This document shows, one piece after another, positions 8,459 to 15,641 of a stretch of DNA of 15,817 nt. The stretch comes from Temnopleurus reevesii (taxonomy: Eukaryota; Echinodermata; Echinoidea; Temnopleuroida; Temnopleuridae). The notes beneath the pieces are model-generated. The model was not told where the DNA came from. It saw only the letters and a program-made list of their open reading frames with translations, and made no database searches. The DNA lies in the NCBI GenBank assembly GCA_036244855.1, contig BQKZ01009070.1, positions 7,518 to 23,334 on the forward strand, read 5' to 3'. The position numbers were made by a program, and so were the translations under genes. Each line of letters starts with the position of its first letter. Within the stretch, counting starts at the first letter, position 1.

Positions 8459-8660
8459 GATCTGAGCATGAAGAGGGCAAAGGTGCTTAAATCTGAATGC
8501 ATTATGAAAGTGACCTATTTATAAGGAATGATGAAGAGGGAAAGAGAGAGAGATAGCAAGTGAAGGAAGAAAGTGAGGATGAAAGAAAAGTAAGGAGAGC
8601 TAACAAAAGGATAGAATGACCTAAACTTTTGCAAGTGATGATAATACAGCAATATTGATG

Positions 8661-9197
8661 AGTGGGAAAATCTGTTTTCTCAATGCAAACAAGGTGAAAA
8701 TCGCCAATAGTGAATAAAAAACAATCGAGGGATTTGTAACGAAGGTTTGCTATTAATCGCTAGATTGAAAGAGCAATACCATTTGGTTACTGCTCAGTCT
8801 ATTGAACAATAGGCACATTGCAATGAAGATCTCGATAAATCACTTTCCTCAGCGATTGATTGCAAACTTTGGTTACCGGCCCAAGCCATGCCATTACATA
8901 ATGCAAATACAATACACAGTACATCTTATAGAAACCCACTAACAGATTTTTTGTTTTTTATATAAAAATTTATTCCACCAGGGATGGCACGATATAACGA
9001 ATACATTTACAATAAATATATAATCAATAAATATTTTGATAATTTAATAAATATGATTTTTTTTTTTAATGAAAATTTCAAATATTGTGAGTATAAATCC
9101 TGAATACATAAATATTGCAGCAGTCACTTAATATGTCAATAGATTGCAACAAATATAACTTATTCACACTATTAGTGCATCATATTCATGTACATAG
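8661..9197. repeat. Direct repeat, copy A (~537 bp)
   Basis: This runs from AGTGGGAAAATCTG to CATGTACATAG and is repeated in the same orientation at 9388-9923, 727 bp away. By eye the identity is high in the first ~330 bp and lower in the AT-rich second half, where small indels occur. The open frame present in copy B is broken here (TAG in CAATAGGCAC near 8810, and no ATG at the matching start), so the repeat is unlikely to code for protein. The last ~200 bp are extremely AT-rich (ATAAATAT motifs). Confidence 0.9.
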
Positions 9198-9204
9198 GGC
9201 AAAA

Positions 9205-9364
9205 TTAAAGTGGAATGAAACCCTGGAATTAATTTGCTATCAGTCGATGAAGAAAAATATGATGATCAAANTGTCCAATTAAGCTCAAATTTTCAGAGTT
9301 TGATCATCATATTTTTCTTCATCGACTGATAGCAAATTAATTCCAGGGTTTCATTCCACTTTAA
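9205..9364. repeat. 160-bp near-perfect inverted repeat (hairpin)
   Basis: The left arm 9205-9270 and right arm 9299-9364 are reverse complements over 66 bases with no mismatch that I can find, starting TTAAAGTGGAATGAAACCC. The loop is 28 bases (9271-9298) and begins with an undetermined base, N at 9271. Perfect arms mean a recent foldback transposon, a recent inverted duplication, or an assembly artefact in which a read end was joined to its own complement. The N next to the arm keeps the artefact possible. It lies exactly in the gap between the two direct repeats at 8661 and 9388. Confidence 0.9.
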
Positions 9365-9387
9365 CTGTTGCAATAAGCAAATTAACA

Positions 9388-9923
9388 AGTGGGAAAATCT
9401 GTTTTCTCAATGCAAACAAGGTGAAAATCGCCAATAGGGAATGAAAAACAGTCCAGGGATTTGTAACAAAGGTTTGCTATTAATCGCTAAATTGAAAGAG
9501 CAATACCGATTGGTTACTGCTCAGTCTATTGAACAAAAGGCACATTGCAATGAAGATCTCGATGAATCACTTTCCTCATCGATTGATTGCAAACTTTGGT
9601 TACCGGCCCAAGCCATGCCATTACATACCGCAAATACAATACACAGTACATCTAATAGGAACCCAAGAACAAATTTTATGCTTTTTATATCAAAATTTAT
9701 TCCACCAGGGATAGCATGATATAAGGAAAACATTTACAATAAATATATATAATTGATAAATATTTTGATAATTTAATAATTTAAAAAATATTTTTAATGA
9801 AAATCTCAAATATTGTTGGTATGAATCCTGAATACATAGATATTGCAGCAGTCACTTATGTCAATAGATTGCAGCAAATATAACTTTTTCACACAAATCG
9901 TTGCATCATATCCATGTACATAG
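9388..9923. repeat. Direct repeat, copy B (~536 bp)
   Basis: Second copy of 8661-9197, ending at the same ATGTACATAG. An ATG frame at 9441-9719 (92 codons) is open here but is interrupted in copy A, has no recognisable domain, and runs into AT-rich repeat sequence. I treat it as chance. Sequence beyond 9923 is not shared with copy A. Confidence 0.9.
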
Positions 9924-9949
9924 TTCTTTTACAAAGTAAGCGTAACATG

Positions 9950-10103
9950 TAACTCTGCTTAAGTCGAATCTCTGCCCAGGGACAATCAGAAATTTGTTTG
10001 ACTTGGGAGAAATTCAACTAACGAGAGGTAAATAAGAGGTTTGTAAATACTTTGACTTTATAGTTGATAATTCCACTTCAGAAGCTCGACATAGGCAGAG
10101 TTG
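9950..10103. mobile_element. Small inverted-repeat element (~154 bp)
   Basis: AACTCTGCTTAAGTCGAATC at the left (9951 on) pairs with CTCGACATAGGCAGAGTT at the right (ending 10102), with 18 of 23 positions matching. The interior contains CTTGGGAGAAATTCAACTAA. The form, two inverted ends around ~110 bp of non-coding DNA, is that of an old MITE. No target duplication is evident. Confidence 0.6.
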
Positions 10104-10139
10104 ACTGCACTATCATTTACTTACAAATACTAGTTTCAT

Positions 10140-10330
10140 GCGCCGCGCACCGTGGAGGGGGGCTTTGGGGGCACTAGCCCCCCCCCCCCCCGGTCAGAGC
10201 TAGGGGGCGCCAAAATTTGATGGCAAAAAAAGCCCTTGAAAGGGGGCGCCAAATTGCTGGTATGGGGGCAGCAAAATGAAGGTCTTTACCTTTTTTTTTT
10301 GCTTGTCAGCTTGTCAGGAGGGGTGTCAAT
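10140..10330. repeat. GC-rich patch with C14 run and GGGGGCGCCAAA repeats
   Basis: The patch contrasts sharply with the AT-rich surroundings. It holds GGAGGGGGGCTTTGGGGGCACTAG split around 10154-10177, fourteen consecutive C at 10178-10191, and two copies of GGGGGCGCCAAA (near 10204 and 10242). CTAGCCCCC and the later GCTAGGGGGC form a potential hairpin around the C-run. The opposite strand of the C-run could form a four-stranded G structure. It is probably a fragment of an interspersed repeat. It has no coding potential. Confidence 0.6.
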
Positions 10331-11189
10331 TAAAAATGGGCACACATTTAGATGGAACTTGCAGCATTAATAAAAGTAGCAGCTTTGACATTTTTTGCAT
10401 TTACGGGTTAGCATTATCCTAAACACAAAATATGTTTACAAACATTTTAGTTTTGCCACAAAATCAGGATGGTTTCCGACTTCAGGTTCCAATTGATCAG
10501 TCAAAGATCATGATTGTTGGCATGCCTTCTAAAATGCAAATCTTTCAGCCAATCTTTCAGCCAATCACAATCATATGCTATTTGCAGTTTGGTTGGAAGT
10601 TAGATTTTTATTTCAATGTTGAAACATCCCCATTGAATATGGGGCTCAAACTGACTTAAGAATACAATATTAAAGAGGTACTCATATTTGCAAAACTTAA
10701 CTCACAGTATTTGAGAGATGAATTGTATCTACATGTTTGTATGATTGCAATATAAATTAAATATATGTAATAATCTGATATTGAGGATAATATTACTGTA
10801 GACATATTTGGCAGCTTTGAACTTCTAGCAATATGGCAGCATTAAAAATAATCCATTTTCTTCGAGATCTCCAAAGTTTAAAAAAAAAAGATCTTACATA
10901 GAAGTGTCATAAATTCAAAATTATTAACAAGGTATTTAAATGTAGTACATATTTCAAGTACTCTGTAATTGCAGAAATGGCAAGTAATGGCAGCTTGTTT
11001 TGCAGCATATTAATTTAATTAAATAAACAGTTTTTGTATCAAATAATACGAAAGATTTTATAATGGTTCTACACAAAAATACTTTATCCAGTGGTTTGAA
11101 TACGTATATAATGAATAAATATATATTGTACTATATATAAATATTTTATACATTATCTTACCATTCCTATATTCTACTTTCAAAATAGG
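10331..11189. other. Gene-free AT-rich stretch downstream of the SLC27A gene
   Basis: No exon recognised. The 75-codon plus frame at 10432-10659 contains a small internal duplication (AATCTTTCAGCC twice, 10541-10564) and matches nothing I know. From about 10680 on the sequence is AT-rich with an A-run near 10880 and TATATA runs at 11100-11150. Part of it may belong to a longer SLC27A 3' UTR if the signal at 11190-11195 is bypassed. Confidence 0.55.
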
Positions 11190-11195
11190 TTTATT
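11190..11195 (-). terminator. Likely polyadenylation signal of the SLC27A gene
   Basis: TTTATT on the plus strand is AATAAA on the minus strand, 75 nt after the stop codon at 11270-11272 (minus-strand context GTAAATAAACC). It is the first canonical signal after the stop. Further AATAAA-like hexamers occur downstream (for example around 11110-11120), so alternative 3' ends are possible. Confidence 0.6.
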
Positions 11196-11269
11196 TACAT
11201 GTACTATGATAGATATTTTCCACAAAAATATTTCATTCATTTATAAATACTCCCAATATGACTGTACTC

Positions 11270-11577
11270 TCACAATCGCATATTTCCGTTCGAAACATTG
11301 CTGTGGATCTCCTTATCCAGTAAAACATAAGTTTCCCGACTTTGGTCAAAAACATACAAGGGTTCGGAAACCACACTTGGATCAAAACCTTCTTGAACAA
11401 GTGACGTTTTCTTCTGCTTGAACGTAGCCGTGTGCTCCAGCTGTTCCATGATGCGAATGAATCGTGGGCACGCATAGTTTGGCAGACGGGAGGTGACGTG
11501 TTTGAATGTAACGGCTGGACTGAAGACTGAGCCAGGATTGAGCGATATGGCTGCCATCCCTGCCTTTCCATAGTGGC
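11270..11577 (-). CDS. SLC27A (FATP / very long-chain acyl-CoA synthetase), last coding exon
   Basis: On the minus strand the acceptor AAAAATTCATCAG precedes the exon, whose first two bases complete a Gly codon. It encodes HYGKAGMAAISL, then the C-terminal subdomain: RLPNYACPRFIRIMEQLEHT, ATFKQKKTSLVQEGFDPS, EPLYVFDQSRETYVLL, ending NGNMRL-stop. This is the adenylate-forming enzyme's mobile C-terminal domain in the FATP form (family pattern: LP.YARP.FLRI, TGTFK..K, EGF.P, PLY.LD). The Lys of the ATFKQKK motif is kept, but the usual Gly before it is Ala. The C-terminal alignment to SLC27A2/A6-type members looks gap-free to the last residue. The ending MRL is only weakly like a peroxisomal PTS1. 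The intron side and length (101 aa plus stop) fit the family. Confidence 0.93.
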
Positions 11578-12167
11578 CTGATGAATTTTTGACAAAATGA
11601 TAAAGAGAAGAAATTAGTTTATTTGACAAAAGTATAAGAAGTGTAGAGCATCTCTAATGCTGACAATGGATCCCCTTTCTGCAAAACGCTGGTGTTGAAT
11701 TTAACTGGTATTATTCGATATATAACAGGAAGGTGTAACTAACTAACACTATCTGCTAAACATATAGGATTACACCATTTGAAATTAACACCGTATCCTC
11801 TCAGTGTTGATAGATCCACATATGAAGATCTGATTCGGATTCTTTAACATGATGCTTGCATTAGATTGATATACAAAAGAGTAATTTGTTTGCACTAAAG
11901 TAATGGTCAATGACATAGTGTTTTCAGTATAAAAATCTGGATGAAAATGATATCCACTTGATATTCAAACATTTCACTTGTAGAAACATATTTTTCAAAG
12001 ATGCATTTTTTTCATAACAGCAGAACATTATGACACTAACTTTTTGAACAAATGAAACATATATCATGGCGCTTTTATACAATTATGAACAATTTCATCT
12101 GAGCAACTTCACAAAACACATGTATACTAAAATGATGATATTGTTATTATCAATATTTTTTTATTAC
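11578..12167 (-). other. SLC27A intron between last two coding exons
   Basis: A 590-bp AT-rich intron. On the minus strand it runs from the donor G|GTAATA to the acceptor TTCATCAG. No exon or clear repeat seen. Confidence 0.7.
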
Positions 12168-12265
12168 CTGGAACATTGACACCATATACACTGGATTCCA
12201 TAATCTCGGGCAGCTCATTTAGGGTCTGGGAAACTTCAGTCGTTGCAACATTTTCACCTTTCCAT
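12168..12265 (-). CDS. SLC27A coding exon carrying the WKGENVATTEV signature
   Basis: The minus-strand acceptor is CACTCCATAG and the donor is CCAG|GTAATA. The exon completes an Arg codon begun in the previous exon, then reads WKGENVATTEV, SQTLNELPEIMESSVYGVNV and PG. WKGENVATTEV is the hallmark of FATP/very long-chain acyl-CoA synthetases, part of the VLACS motif used in fatty acid substrate handling (family knowledge), and VYGV.VPG follows at the usual spacing. The split codon at the end (G|GC) joins to give VPGHYGKAGM, matching the family's VPG.EGRAGM. 98 nt, phase 2 in and phase 1 out. The hydrophobic MAPIIVVGF frame just upstream is intron read-through. Confidence 0.95.
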
Positions 12266-12719
12266 CTATGGAGTGAAATGAATTTCAAAAATATATTGAT
12301 AATGATGAACCCGACAACAATGATTGGCGCCATGTTTTTTCCTTTAAAAATTGAATAATAGTTATAGTTTGGGAAAACATGTCTGATTGAATTACTCGTT
12401 GTGCTGCCATACGTTTACATATGTTTACTGGGGGACATTAAGGCTGCAAACCCAAGCCCTAGGTTTTACCCTCCAATAATAAATAGAACAAATTATTGAT
12501 ATCAGTCAATTTAAAGCTCTCTACCACGCTGCAGAAATAATTTAAAAAAACTTTACATACATATTTATAAAGAGTTATAAATTTAACTGTGGCAAGGAAC
12601 AACACCCATAGTAATGTTTTTGAAATCTGCGAAAGTCATGTTACAATTAAAACCCAATGAGCGTTGAAATTCCATTCCAGTTCATTCACCATATCAGTAC
12701 AAAAAGGGAGGTTACCTAC
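12266..12719 (-). other. SLC27A intron
   Basis: A 454-bp intron between the GDTFR and WKGEN exons (donor AG|GTAGGT, acceptor CATAG). AT-rich, with no further feature recognised. It splits the signature motif exactly between TFR and WKG. Confidence 0.75.
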
Positions 12720-12918
12720 CTGAAAGTGTCCCCAAGACGATCTTTGAAGTACAGATTAAAATTCTTATCCCGGACCAGAAGGTCTCCAGTATTGAAAAAC
12801 ACATCGCCTTGTTTCCTGACATCGCGAATCAGTTTCTTCTCCATGAGCGACTTGCATCCCACGTATCCGTCCAGCGGAAAGATGCGATTCACTGGGCATA
12901 CCAAGAGACCGGTCTCAC
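12720..12918 (-). CDS. SLC27A coding exon with DGYVG, TGDLL and DRLGDTFR motifs
   Basis: The minus-strand acceptor TTCTCTATAG precedes the exon. It completes a Gly codon and encodes ETGLLVCPVNRIFPLDGYVG, CKSLMEKKLIRDVRKQGDVF, FNTGDLLVRDKNFNLYFKDR and LGDTF plus AG. These are the core ATP-binding motifs of the adenylate-forming superfamily in FATP form: TGDLL..D (the Asp contacts the AMP ribose hydroxyls) and YF.DR.GDTFRWKGE, where DR begins the hinge to the C-terminal domain. All key residues are present. The exon is 199 nt, phase 1 in and phase 2 out, with the good donor GTAGGT. The plus-strand frame over it is a shadow. Confidence 0.95.
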
Positions 12919-13008
12919 CTATAGAGAAGAGAATGGATAGACAATCAGATGACAATTAGAGGAGATAATATTAAGGTTATTGCGACTGTCCTACGGAAGT
13001 TTATTCGA

Positions 13009-13210
13009 GCAGCGCGAAGTTGATATGTTCGACACGCCATAGCAACTTGTTTTGGTCGAAAAGGCAAAAAGGCGACTTATATACTAGCTCACCTTTGTGC
13101 CTTGATCAAGAAGAGAACCCACGAAGGCAACCTGTACCAACTCGCCTTGGCACCTTGTCTCGGAAGAGAAGGTGAGAAGGCAACTTGTATAAACTAATTT
13201 TCGCGCTGCA
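13009..13210. mobile_element. Inverted-repeat element with three internal ~53-bp repeats
   Basis: The ends are GCAGCGCGAAGTT (13009-13021) and AATTTTCGCGCTGC (ending 13209), matching over the GCAGCGCGAA core. Inside are three imperfect tandem units in the same orientation: about 13034-13086, 13088-13140 and 13141-13193. Each starts near CGCC/CACC..TTG and ends with AAGGCRACYTRTA. The period is 53-55 bp. The plan (terminal inverted repeats around a minisatellite-like core) suggests a non-autonomous transposon whose core expanded by replication slippage. Confidence 0.65.
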
Positions 13211-13376
13211 CGTATAAGCTATTTCTGTCGTAGTTTCTGAAACATTAAGGTTTCGAGTGTAAGTTTGCAGTCTATCCAAAAATAATATTTCTTCAACATG
13301 AGCAGAAAAATTAGAAGAACAGAACAAAAATAATAAGAATGTTATGAAAGTTTATATATTTAGACAAATTGGCAAC

Positions 13377-13626
13377 TGGTGACGTCATAGGTGCACATCC
13401 CACCATTTATTACATTCATATCAATGTCATGAAATGCTATACTTTTCCCCAAAAAATATGATTTCCTCAAAAGTTTAACTATAGGATATCTTTATGACAG
13501 ATATGTAGATCCACTATTTGCATGTTTACATTCATTCAAACTTTGCAACTTCCTGTAAAAATAATAAATTTTGCACCATATCTATAATGAAAACTCTGGT
13601 TAGGTGTGCACCCATGATGTCATCAA
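13377..13626. mobile_element. Inverted-repeat element flanked by 12-bp direct repeats
   Basis: The left end TGGTGACGTCATAGGTGCAC (13377 on) is the reverse complement, with a few changes, of GTGCACCCATGATGTCATCAA (to 13626). The paired segment is about 28 bp. Outside it the 12-mer CAAATTGGCAAC occurs at 13365-13376 and again at 13624-13635, overlapping the right end by three bases. The 12-mer could be a long target duplication or part of the repeat itself. The interior is AT-rich and non-coding. Confidence 0.7.
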
Positions 13627-13999
13627 ATTGGCAACATCTCTGGAAATTTACACTGATTTGCCAATTTCTTCAAATCTTTAAAAATTCGTAACTTTTTTTA
13701 TTTCTTGTCCGATTTTCTTCAAACTTTGTTTGTTTTACTCACCAATTTTTTTCTGCTTCTGTTAACGAATTATTATTTTTGGGTAGACCCTTTTTTTAAA
13801 GCCAAGCTGACGGGCAAGGCCCAATTGAGGCTCCTCTGAAAATGAACGCCCAAGGTATAGCATTTTGTTCATTCGTGACACTACCGAGATATGTTTTAAG
13901 GTTAATTTTATTTATGATAAAACAAAACTAATACTTTTTCGTGAAATTGATTGGAAGACAAATCTAATGTTCCTTTTTATTGTTATAACGTTCGTTCAA

Positions 14000-14263
14000 G
14001 GGTAGTTCCACAAAAGTGTCATGGCCGTTACGCCAAAAAGTGAATCACTTGACAACTACTTATTGAAATTCATTTAAATATTTAATACTAATGAGACATA
14101 TGATCTGTTACACACATAATGAATTTCAGGGTTTCGTCATATTAATATGGGCATTATAACGCTCTTACAGACATGTATATCACAACACTTTACAACATTA
14201 TATTTCATCAAGACACGCACTCTCTGCTAGCGTAACGGACGTGAAAAAGCCATGGAACTGCCC
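14000..14263. mobile_element. Imperfect terminal-inverted-repeat element (~264 bp)
   Basis: The left end GGGTAGTTCCA...CCGTTACGC (14000-14033) pairs with GCGTAACGG...TGGAACTGCCC (14230-14263). The outer 11 and inner 9 bases match well and the middle is diverged (24 of 34 overall). The interior is AT-rich with no reading frame. It lies ~60 bp from the splice donor of exon 14326-14416. Confidence 0.5.
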
Positions 14264-14325
14264 ACAACATAAATAACTATTAAATTCTGACACATTAAAA
14301 TAAATGTATTCTCAAAGGGAATCAC

Positions 14326-14416
14326 CTGGAGCAACAGGAATGCACCTCCCGTTATCGTCACGGATCGGTTGTGATGTTTCATAATCATATTGAATTAATT
14401 CAATCTTGCACACCGC
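14326..14416 (-). CDS. SLC27A coding exon (IPV.PGE linker region)
   Basis: The minus-strand acceptor TTTTGTAG and donor CTCCAG|GTGATT bound 91 nt. The exon encodes AVCKIELIQYDYETSQPIRD and DNGRCIPVAP plus G. It continues in frame from PPILQ upstream and into GETGLLV downstream. FATPs have the same layout: a D.IKYD..T.EPVRD.NG.CIPV.PGE.GLLV stretch between the YGATE motif and the TGD motif. Phase 0 in and phase 1 out. The exon is too small for a long open frame and was found by extending the neighbours and checking splice phases. Confidence 0.93.
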
Positions 14417-15148
14417 CTACAAAACAAAAATCAAATGAGAACGTTCATCAAAAACCATTCGCCAATATTTATTTTATTTTTTATATTCATTAGATTAACC
14501 TTCTTATCTTCGTATGGAATTTATTGAGTTAAGATTGTTAGAATTTTTGCATTTTGATATCATGAAGAGCAATGAATTTGAATTAAGTGACGCCCATATA
14601 TCATAAAGCATTATCCTTTTCAAAACTAACCTCAGGAAAATTAAAACTGTTAAAAGATTCGTGACGTAAAGGGGGCGGGGGGGGGGGGCTCTGTCAAATA
14701 TTGAGTAATGTAGAATAAAAGCCATTCTCCTATATTATTGGGTTTTTTTAACGTTGTTCTTCCTTTCCATTTAGAGTATCCGTGCTGCAAAGGGAGGTTG
14801 CTTCGGCACTGTTTTTTTTGTCTGGAAAGGATTGTTTCGTAGTTGAGCAAAAAACTAGTGCAGGAACTGAACGGTTTGTCTTTCAAACTTGCCTAAAACA
14901 TTTTGGCACATATCGTCCGTATTTTCACGAAGTGATGGGATCCACAGGGTATTGTTATACGAAATGAGTTGCAAATCCGTTGAAACATGTCCTTCTATAG
15001 ACAGGTAGAATTAGCACGTTGTTCGATAGAATACCCGATGAATTGGCGCTATGTCGGGATTTATTTGTCTTCGTGAACTGATGAAAGAATACCCTTTAGC
15101 TCCTGTCACTTCGTGAAAAAGAATCGTGCTTTTTTTACGGATATATAC
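14417..15148 (-). other. SLC27A intron, 732 bp
   Basis: No exon seen. It contains a G-rich run at 14671-14688 (five G, one C, then twelve G), a possible site of a four-stranded structure or of sequencing error. It also holds the inverted repeat at 14922-15119. The two open frames crossing it (14650-14886 minus, 14782-14967 plus) have no recognisable product. Confidence 0.65.
14922..15119. repeat. Inverted repeat next to a splice donor
   Basis: The left arm 14922-14953 and right arm 15088-15119 pair at 27 of 32 positions, with perfect blocks TTTTCACGAAGTGA and GGGTATT. The outer ~10 bases (GCACATAT / AATCGTGC) may extend the pairing weakly. Total length is about 200 bp. The right arm ends 30 bp from the donor of exon 15149-15343. 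It is probably an old MITE. Confidence 0.6.
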
Positions 15149-15343
15149 CTGAAGGATAGGAGGCCATCGTCCCACCGACCCGACAGTATTGTCCACGTTC
15201 ATGAGACCGAAGTTAGCCTCCGTTGCTCCATAGAGTTCAACAATGCGTTCGATTCGGAACCGATTGCACACCTCCGTCCAGATGTCAGCTCCCAATCCGT
15301 TACCGATGACAAGGCGGACTTTGTTAACGGCATCCAGGTCGTT
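15149..15343 (-). CDS. SLC27A coding exon with YGATE motif
   Basis: The minus-strand acceptor GTGTTTTGTAG and donor CTTCAG|GTATAT bound exactly 65 codons: NDLDAVNKVRLVIGNGLGAD, IWTEVCNRFRIERIVELYGA, TEANFGLMNVDNTVGSVGRW, PPILQ. RLVIGNGL..D.W and YGATE.N.G match the FATP family. YGATE is the adenylate-forming motif that contacts the adenine and the acyl carboxylate, and VGSVGR follows at the normal spacing. Phase 0 on both sides. It is the most N-terminal exon in the window. The catalytic P-loop-like AMP motif (YTSGTTGLPK type) and the membrane-associated N-terminus must lie beyond 15817. Immediately upstream are two truncated copies of the first 111 nt of this exon. Confidence 0.95.
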
Positions 15344-15436
15344 CTACAAAACACGAGAAAAAAAATCGGTATTAGTGGGTTTATAATTTATATAGTTGAA
15401 TGAGAAGGGAGAGAGGGATAGAGGAAAAGAGAGAGC
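15344..15436 (-). other. Intron segment with GA microsatellite, unit 1 of duplicated intron
   Basis: Between exon 15149-15343 and the first truncated exon copy. On the plus strand it carries a GA-rich stretch (about 15403-15436), and at its left end the acceptor sequence CTACAAAACACGAG. The same segment recurs almost unchanged at 15548-15641, which marks the tandem duplication. Confidence 0.8.
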
Positions 15437-15547
15437 GAGTTCAACCATCCGCTCGATTCGGAACCGATTGCAGACCTCCGTCCAGATGTCTGCTCCCAAC
15501 CCGTTACCGATGACGAGGCGGACTTTGTTGACGGCATCTAGGTCGTT
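15437..15547 (-). pseudogene. Truncated duplicate of the YGATE exon, copy 2
   Basis: This matches the first 111 nt (37 codons, NDLDAVNKVR to ERMVEL) of exon 15149-15343. It has its own intact acceptor GTGTTTTGTAG. It stops just before YGATE, at GAACTC, and runs straight into the GA/CT microsatellite with no GT donor. One residue differs from the real exon (Met for Ile). Without a donor it cannot be spliced as a normal internal exon, so I call it a pseudo-exon. A collapsed or mis-joined assembly of two alleles is an alternative. Confidence 0.8.
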
Positions 15548-15641
15548 CTACAAAACACGAGGAAAAAAAATCGGTATTTGTGGGTTTATAATTTATATAG
15601 TTGAATGAGAAGGGAGAGAGGGATAGAGAGAAAGAGAGAGC
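15548..15641 (-). repeat. Second copy of the duplicated intron segment
   Basis: Near-identical repeat of 15344-15436 (GA-rich tract at about 15608-15641; the same GGGTTTATAATTTATATAGT sequence). With the 111-nt exon fragment it makes a 204-205-bp tandem unit. The only differences noticed are single bases and the length of an A-run and of the GA tract. Confidence 0.85.

Larger units (their letters stand above)
6640..8640. repeat. Composite GA-rich repeat region
   Basis: Four to five degenerate blocks share the same order of motifs: a TATAAAGARAATTGAAAGGG-like start, a GA-rich stretch of GAGAGAAAGAG with AAGAAAGTAAGGA, and then GGATAGAATGACC. The end motif appears near 6861, 7393, 8279 and 8607, with a looser version near 8021. 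Three of the blocks are followed directly by a ~150-170-bp foldback element. The arrangement suggests amplification of a compound unit (GA tract plus foldback element) that has since decayed. The long minus-strand frames rich in Ser, Leu and Phe over 7982-8344 and 7061-7445 come from the purine-rich strand and are not genes. Confidence 0.7.
12919..14325 (-). other. SLC27A intron, 1.4 kb, rich in small inverted-repeat elements
   Basis: No exon seen. It carries at least three separate inverted-repeat elements, at 13009-13210, 13377-13635 and 14000-14263, which together make up about half of its length. The part at 13640-13800 reads like a further interspersed repeat (T-rich, CTTGTCCGATTTTCTTC), continuous with the second element. 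Confidence 0.7.

Noticed and set aside
9441..9719. 92-codon plus frame in direct repeat B
   Set aside because: The sister copy lacks the start codon and has an in-frame stop, and the composition is that of a repeat.
11233..11595. Alternative 120-codon minus frame overlapping the last SLC27A exon
   Set aside because: Wrong frame relative to the conserved FATP C-terminus, which reads in frame 11270-11577.
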